From: Pseudomonas sp. LRP2-20
GTDB lineage: Bacteria > Pseudomonadota > Gammaproteobacteria > Pseudomonadales > Pseudomonadaceae
Reading direction: 5' to 3'
DNA: 64,000 nucleotides
Assembly: GCF_024349685.1 (NCBI RefSeq)
Contig: NZ_AP025944.1
Span: 3,478,001-3,542,000 of the forward strand
A model generated the notes under the pieces. The model ran no database searches, was not told the origin of the DNA, and saw only the letters and a program-made list of their open reading frames with translations. Below are positions 59,372 to 64,000 of the stretch, piece after piece; the first letter of the stretch is position 1; every line of letters begins with the position of its first letter. Both the position numbers and the translations under genes were made by a program.

Positions 59372-60313
59372 ATGATTAGCTGGTCACTGCTGATTCTCGG
59401 GCTGCCGACAGCCAACGCTACCGAGCGCATGCGCGCTTGGCGGGCCCTGAAAGCCTCGGGTGCTGCCGTGCTGCGCGATGGTGTGTACCTGTTGCCGGAA
59501 CAAAATGCCGGACGCGAAACGTTCGAAGCCGTGGAGCGAGATGTGCTGGCTGTCAACGGCACGGCGTATCTGCTGTCGGTGCCTGAGCATGAAGAGCGTT
59601 TCAGCGGGCTGTTCGACAGGCGCGATGAGTACGCCAGGCTGCTGGAAGACATCGCAGGCTGCCGGGCCAAGCTATCCGCAGACAATGCGCTGCAGACAGC
59701 AAGGCAGGTGCGCAAGCTCAGAAAGGCTTACAGCCAGTTGGCAGCGATCGATTTCTTTCCTGGAATGCTCAAAACCCAAGCCGACGCGGCGCTGCAGGAG
59801 GTCGAATCCGCTATTGGCCGGGCACTGTCTTGCGATGAACCAAGCGCACACGACAAGGTGATCAAACGGTTGCAGCGCAGCGACTATCAGGGTCGCCGCT
59901 GGGCAACGCGAAAGCGCCCTTGGGTGGATCGGTTGGCATGTGCCTGGCTGATTCGCCGCTTCATCGATAACGACGCGCAGTTCATTTGGCTGGACAGTCC
60001 CGACGACTGCCCGAGCGATGCGCTCGGTTTCGATTTTGATGGCGCGCAGTTCAGCCATGTCGGCCACAAGGTGTCGTTTGAAACCCTCATCGAAAGCTTT
60101 GCCGTTGAGCAGCCAGGCCTGTCTCGATTGGCTGCTGTCGTTCATTACCTGGATGTCGGTGGAAACCTGCCCTGCGAGGCGCCTGGCATCGAGCGCATCC
60201 TGGCAGGCATGAGAGAAAGCATGGGCGATGACGATCAACTGACCACGGTCGCCGGCAGCGTCTTCGATGGCCTGCTGGCGGCATTCGCGAGCGAGGAAAA
60301 TGCAAATGGTTGA
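59372..60313 (+). CDS. chrB: ChrB-domain chromate resistance protein
   Basis: A 313-residue protein of the ChrB family. The N-terminal domain (MISWSLLILGLPTANATERM, AVLRDGVYLLPE) and C-terminal ChrB domain (RRWATRKRPWVDRLACAWLI, RRFIDNDAQFIWLD) are both present. ChrB proteins regulate chr operons in response to chromate and may help detoxification. It overlaps the chrA start by 8 bp, forming a chrBA unit. Direct repeats just before the ATG may be its operator. Confidence 0.92.
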   Translation: MISWSLLILGLPTANATERMRAWRALKASGAAVLRDGVYLLPEQNAGRETFEAVERDVLAVNGTAYLLSVPEHEERFSGLFDRRDEYARLLEDIAGCRAKLSADNALQTARQVRKLRKAYSQLAAIDFFPGMLKTQADAALQEVESAIGRALSCDEPSAHDKVIKRLQRSDYQGRRWATRKRPWVDRLACAWLIRRFIDNDAQFIWLDSPDDCPSDALGFDFDGAQFSHVGHKVSFETLIESFAVEQPGLSRLAAVVHYLDVGGNLPCEAPGIERILAGMRESMGDDDQLTTVAGSVFDGLLAAFASEENANG

Positions 60314-61676
60314 GACCGCCTGCCCCGTTGGCGAACAGCCTCCAACTCAGGCAGTTCCGCGGCCGATTGGCTTGTTCGAAGCTTTTCTGTTCTGGCTCAA
60401 GCTTGGCTTCATCAGCTTTGGCGGCCCCGCCGGGCAAATAGCGATCATGCACCAAGAACTGGTTGAACGGCGGCACTGGATCAGTGAGAAGCGGTTCCTG
60501 CACGCGCTGAACTACTGCATGTTGCTGCCAGGCCCCGAAGCACAACAACTGGCCACCTACATCGGTTGGCTCATGCATCGCGCCTGGGGTGGAGTGATTG
60601 CCGGGGTGCTGTTCGTACTGCCCTCACTGTTCATCCTGATTGGCTTGTCCTGGGTGTACATTGCCTTCGGCGAGGTGCCGGTGATCGCGGGAATTTTCTA
60701 CGGTATCAAGCCAGCGGTCACGGCGATAGTCATTCATGCAGCCCATCGTATTGGCTCACGCGCACTCAAGAACGGCTGGCTGTGGGCCATGGCCGCAGCC
60801 TCGTTCGTGGCAATTTTCGCCCTCAAGGCGCCATTTCCGCTGATCGTGCTGGTTGCCGGAATTGTCGGCTACATGGGCGGGCGCTTCGCGCCCGGCAAAT
60901 TCATGATGGGTGGCGGCCATGGGGCCCCCAGGAACAGCTACGGTCCGGCCCTGATCGACGACGATACGCCAACGCCTGAGCATGCGCGATTTCGGCTGGG
61001 GCGTTTGCTGCGACTGGTACTGGTTGGCGCAGTACTCTGGACCTTGCCGATGGGCCTGCTGATGCTGACGTTTGGTTGGGACGGCACCCTGACACAGATG
61101 GGCTGGTTCTTCACCAAGGCCGCACTGATGACCTTCGGCGGTGCCTACGCTGTGCTGCCGTATGTTTATCAAGGCGCTGTCGGGCATTACGGCTGGCTGA
61201 CGCCTACCCAGATGATCGATGGCCTTGCCTTGGGAGAAACCACGCCAGGGCCGCTGATCATGGTGGTTGCCTTCGTCGGCTTCATCGGAGGCTACGTGCA
61301 ACCGATGTTCGGTGCGCAACACCCCTTCCTTGCCGGCGCAGTCGCGGCGAGCCTGGTCACCTGGTTCACCTTTCTGCCGTCGTTCCTGTTCATCCTTGCC
61401 GGTGGTCCGCTGGTGGAGTCGACCCACAACGAGATGAAATTCACCGCACCGCTGACAGGGGTCACCGCCGCAGTCGTGGGCGTGATCCTGAACCTGGCCT
61501 TGTTCTTTGGCTACCACGTGCTTTGGCCGAAGGGTTTCAGCGGGGCGTTCGAGTGGCCTTGCGCACTGATCGCGGTGGCTGCAGCGATTGCCTTGTTCCG
61601 CTTCAAACGGGGCGTGATCCAGGTGCTATTTGCCTGCGCATTGGCCGGCCTGGCCGTTCATATGTTGCGTGGTTGA
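60306..61676 (+). CDS. chrA: Chromate transporter ChrA
   Basis: A 456-residue, two-domain CHR (LCHR) transporter that exports chromate. The N-terminal half has FGGPAGQIAIMHQELV and LLPGPEAQQLATYIGW; the C-terminal half has FGGAYAVLPYVYQGAV and GETTPGPLIMVVAFVGF, mirrored motifs of the duplicated CHR domain. ATG 60306 has GAGG 9 bp upstream; ATG 60300 is too close to it. It overlaps chrB by 8 bp. Relatives may also export sulfate or other oxyanions. Confidence 0.94.
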   Translation: MVETACPVGEQPPTQAVPRPIGLFEAFLFWLKLGFISFGGPAGQIAIMHQELVERRHWISEKRFLHALNYCMLLPGPEAQQLATYIGWLMHRAWGGVIAGVLFVLPSLFILIGLSWVYIAFGEVPVIAGIFYGIKPAVTAIVIHAAHRIGSRALKNGWLWAMAAASFVAIFALKAPFPLIVLVAGIVGYMGGRFAPGKFMMGGGHGAPRNSYGPALIDDDTPTPEHARFRLGRLLRLVLVGAVLWTLPMGLLMLTFGWDGTLTQMGWFFTKAALMTFGGAYAVLPYVYQGAVGHYGWLTPTQMIDGLALGETTPGPLIMVVAFVGFIGGYVQPMFGAQHPFLAGAVAASLVTWFTFLPSFLFILAGGPLVESTHNEMKFTAPLTGVTAAVVGVILNLALFFGYHVLWPKGFSGAFEWPCALIAVAAAIALFRFKRGVIQVLFACALAGLAVHMLRG

Positions 61677-61684
61677 AGCCAACT

Positions 61685-61710
61685 ACCGGCCGACAGCATC
61701 GGCCGGTGTT
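61685..61710. terminator. Bidirectional terminator
   Basis: ACCGGCCGA (61685-61693), loop CAGCA, TCGGCCGGT (61699-61707), then GTTT. A perfect 9-bp stem between convergent chrA and the lyase gene. Confidence 0.82.
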
Positions 61711-61742
61711 TCATCACCCCATTGCCGGTTGGCGGGCAGGTG

Positions 61743-63266
61743 TCACAGCAAATCGGGGAATGCGGCGCCAAGCAGGCCAGGGTCCTTCAGGATCGATGCA
61801 CTGCTGACGATGTCCGGGGCCAGCCAGCGGTCCTGGGCATAGGCCGGAACCCGTTCGCGCAACAACCGCCAGGCAATCTGGGTGCCTGCACCAAAGCGCT
61901 GCTCCTTGAGGAACTCGAAGGCCTGGGCCGCCAACAGGTATTCGATGGCGAGGATCTGCGTACAGTTCTCCAGCGCGCGGTGCAGCTTCAACCCGGCATT
62001 GGTGCCCATGCTCAGATGGTCCTCCTGCAGGCCGGAGGTGACGTAGTTGTCGATAACGGCCGGCTGTGCCAGCTGACGGTTTTCTGCACACAGCGAAGCG
62101 GCCACATACTGGACAATCATCATGCCCGAGTTGACTCCCGGCTGGCTGACCAGGAAGGCCGGCAAGCCGCTGACCAACGGGTTGATCAGGCGATCGAGCC
62201 GACGCTCGGCAATCGCCCCGATTTCGGCCACCGCAATCGCCAGCAAGTCGGCCGCCATGGCCACGGACTGGCCGTGCGGGTTGGCCTGGGACACCACCCG
62301 ATAGGACTCGGGTGTACCCAGCAACATCGGGTTGTCGGTGGTGGAGTTGAGTTCGGTTTCGATCTGCCGCGCAGCGTGTGCCAGCTGGTCCCGCGCCGCG
62401 CCATGAACCTGCGGGATCGAGCGAATGCTCAAGGCGTCCTGGGTGCGAATGCCGTGGCTGCTGGCAATGATTTCGCTGCCGTCGAGCAGGCGCCGCAGGT
62501 TACTGCCCACACGCTGCATGCCGGGGTGCGGTTTCATCGCGATGATTTCAGGGTCGAAGGCGTCGAGCTGGCCACGCAGGGCCTCGAAGCTCATGGCGCC
62601 TATGACGTCCGCCCATTGGCTCAAGCGCGTGGCGTCGTCCAGCGACAGGCAGCTCAGGCCGGTCATGCAAGGGGTACCGTTGACCAGGCACAGACCATCC
62701 TTGGCCCCCAGCCTGAGCGGTGCCAGGCCAACCTCGTCCAAGGCTTGCTGCGCCGGGACGATCCGGCCGCGGTAGCTGACCTCGCCGACGCCCAAAAGGC
62801 TGATGCTGATATGCGCCATGTGGGTCAGGTACCCCACCGAACCCTGCTGCGGGACCTGCGGGGTGATGTGCTGGTTGAGCAGGGTCAGCAGCGCCTCGAC
62901 CACCTTGCGCTGAAGGCCGGAGCGGCCCTGGCAGAAATTGATGATCGCCGCGCACATGATCGCCCGGGTCTGTTCATCGGACAGCGCTGCGCCTACGCCG
63001 CAGGCATGGCTGAGCAACGTGTTGTGCGACAGCTGGCTGAGTTGTTCGTCCTGCAACGAGACATTGCACAAGGCGCCAAGCCCGGTGTTGACGCCATAGG
63101 CGCGCTCACCGCTGGAAACGATGCGCTGGACAATCGCCTGGGCATTCTCGATGCGCGCCCAGGCCGATGGGGCCAGCTCAAGCTTCGCCCCATGCCGCGC
63201 CACGGCCACCACGTCCTGCCAGCGAACAGGCGCGTCGGCGATGATGATTCTTTCGGCAAACGACAT
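61743..63266 (-). CDS. Histidine ammonia-lyase-like protein lacking the MIO tripeptide
   Basis: A 507-residue member of the aromatic amino acid lyase (HAL/PAL) family, of normal length. Conserved blocks include AYGVNTGLGAL with the catalytic Tyr (Y57), GAKDGLCLVNGTPCMTG, AMKPHPGMQ and QEDHLSMGTNAGLK. In true HutH the MIO cofactor forms from Ala-Ser-Gly in GSVGASGDLAPL; here the sequence is GSVG (142-145) followed directly by YLTHMAHISISLLG, exactly three residues shorter. The MIO ring cannot form from ASG, so calling it hutH is unsafe. It starts 12 bp after an ABC ATPase gene, probably in one operon. Confidence 0.83.
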   Translation of the reverse strand: MSFAERIIIADAPVRWQDVVAVARHGAKLELAPSAWARIENAQAIVQRIVSSGERAYGVNTGLGALCNVSLQDEQLSQLSHNTLLSHACGVGAALSDEQTRAIMCAAIINFCQGRSGLQRKVVEALLTLLNQHITPQVPQQGSVGYLTHMAHISISLLGVGEVSYRGRIVPAQQALDEVGLAPLRLGAKDGLCLVNGTPCMTGLSCLSLDDATRLSQWADVIGAMSFEALRGQLDAFDPEIIAMKPHPGMQRVGSNLRRLLDGSEIIASSHGIRTQDALSIRSIPQVHGAARDQLAHAARQIETELNSTTDNPMLLGTPESYRVVSQANPHGQSVAMAADLLAIAVAEIGAIAERRLDRLINPLVSGLPAFLVSQPGVNSGMMIVQYVAASLCAENRQLAQPAVIDNYVTSGLQEDHLSMGTNAGLKLHRALENCTQILAIEYLLAAQAFEFLKEQRFGAGTQIAWRLLRERVPAYAQDRWLAPDIVSSASILKDPGLLGAAFPDLL

Positions 63267-63278
63267 ACACGCGGTTCC

Positions 63279-64000
63279 TTAAAGCGAAGCTACGCGGCGC
63301 TGCACGAAACGATCTACGTATTCGTCCGCAGGCTGGTAGAGGATTTCTTTCGGCGTGCCGACCTGGATCAGGCGACCGTCCTTGAGAATGGCAATTCGGT
63401 TGCCGATACGCACGGCTTCGTCCAGGTCGTGCGTGATGAAGACGATAGTCTTGTGCAGGGTCTTCTGCAGTTCCAGCAACTGGTCCTGCATTTCGGCGCG
63501 AATCAGCGGGTCGAGGGCACTGAAGGCTTCGTCCATCAGGATGATGTCGGTGTCGGCAGCCAGAGCGCGGGCCAGGCCCACGCGCTGTCGCATACCACCC
63601 GACAACTGGTGCGGGTAGGATCTTTCGTAGCCCTTCAGGCCCACGGTATTGATCCAGTGCTGGGCTCGCTCGGCACACGTGGCCTTGCTCTCGCCACGGA
63701 CTTTCAGGCCATAGGCAACGTTGTCCAGCACGGTGCGGTGCGGCAACAGGCCGAAGCTCTGGAACACCATGCTGATCTTGTGCCGGCGAAATTCGCGCAG
63801 GGCCTGCATGTCGTATTGCAGGATGTCTTCGCCATCGACCAGGATCTCGCCGCTGGTCGGGTCGATCAGGCGGTTGAAGTGACGCACCAGGGTCGACTTG
63901 CCCGAGCCCGACAGCCCCATGATCACGAAGATCTCACCGCTGCCGATGGACAACGACAGATCGTTGACCCCGACCACGCAGCCGGTTTCTGCCAGGACCT
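63279..64000 (-). CDS. HutV/ProV-type ABC transporter ATP-binding protein (5' end cut by window)
   Basis: The frame stays open to the window end, so at least 240 residues are present; the apparent GTG at 63977 is internal. The ATPase motifs are intact: Walker [11 protein letters not shown]-loop [10 protein letters not shown], signature [15 protein letters not shown], Walker [15 protein letters not shown] and switch His in FITHDLDEA. The [15 protein letters not shown] lead resembles glycine betaine/proline (ProV) and histidine (HutV) uptake ATPases. It lacks a CBS tail at the C-terminus, unlike ProV, favouring the HutV-like type. The lyase-like gene follows after 12 bp, so the operon may import and process an amino acid or betaine. 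Confidence 0.88.
   Translation of the reverse strand, partial: VLAETGCVVGVNDLSLSIGSGEIFVIMGLSGSGKSTLVRHFNRLIDPTSGEILVDGEDILQYDMQALREFRRHKISMVFQSFGLLPHRTVLDNVAYGLKVRGESKATCAERAQHWINTVGLKGYERSYPHQLSGGMRQRVGLARALAADTDIILMDEAFSALDPLIRAEMQDQLLELQKTLHKTIVFITHDLDEAVRIGNRIAILKDGRLIQVGTPKEILYQPADEYVDRFVQRRVASL

Noticed and set aside
61743..63266. Plain hutH annotation
   Set aside because: The Ala-Ser-Gly triad required for the MIO cofactor is absent, so histidine ammonia-lyase activity should not be assumed.
63279..63977. GTG at 63977 as the start of the ABC ATPase
   Set aside because: The frame stays open to the window edge with family-like residues ([11 protein letters not shown]), so the true start lies outside.

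Overview
The window is a high-GC chromosomal segment that looks like a Pseudomonas of the P. putida group. The main reasons are the recurring P. putida-type REP palindromes (core GCGGGcaagCCCGCTCCCACAGG, often in inverted pairs), the gene content, and protein families typical of that group. No rRNA, tRNA, CRISPR array, integrase or complete insertion sequence was seen.

Layout. 1-5.4 kb: the 3' end of xthA, an ECF sigma/anti-sigma pair divergent from a catalase-like peroxidase plus cytochrome b561, an MFS exporter and an XRE-cupin regulator. 5.4-13.8 kb: a TetR gene divergent from an SDR/isomerase pair, an exported zincin-like protein, a BASS-type symporter, a class C beta-lactamase, a truncated hemoglobin, small conserved proteins, YbjQ and the EamA exporter. 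14-20.5 kb: a putative catabolic island with an NCS1 permease, a class II aldolase, an orphan PotD-like binding protein, an FMN/FeS/FAD oxidoreductase and an XRE-cupin regulator, with a 25-bp palindrome in its divergent promoter region. 20.5-27.6 kb: an internally deleted FAD oxidoreductase, a YghU-type GST, an amidase, a serine dehydratase-like enzyme and the carboxynorspermidine decarboxylase/dehydrogenase pair of polyamine synthesis. 29.3-35.2 kb: a tightly coupled six-gene envelope operon (ugd, UDP-uronate epimerase, polyprenyl-P glycosyltransferase, LAB_N membrane protein, ArnT-like GT39, SdiA-regulated-domain protein). 35.3-37.4 kb: a radical-SAM/DUF4130 DNA-repair pair preceded by a LexA box. 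37.4-42.2 kb: an iron-regulated-looking TonB receptor, a DJ-1 protein, a LysR regulator and a truncated OprD porin. 42.3-54 kb: a GH13 enzyme, a second-type riboflavin synthase, DUF1275, ProP, a Zn-type HemB, a RIO kinase, a LysR/amidohydrolase pair, a TorF-like porin and a PACE transporter. 54.4-61.7 kb: tandem DUF1254 proteins, a MerR gene divergent from an SDR, and chrBA. 61.7-64 kb: a HutH-like lyase that lacks the MIO tripeptide, behind a HutV/ProV-type ATPase cut by the window edge.

Points most worth a second look: the HutH-like protein with an exact three-residue gap where Ala-Ser-Gly should be; a ~240-260 bp repeat with long inverted arms present twice (24.8 and 47.5 kb) in opposite orientation; a LexA box inside a 14-bp-arm palindrome before the radical-SAM pair; mirrored ECF-type promoters; and an envelope operon that fits galacturonic-acid rather than aminoarabinose modification.
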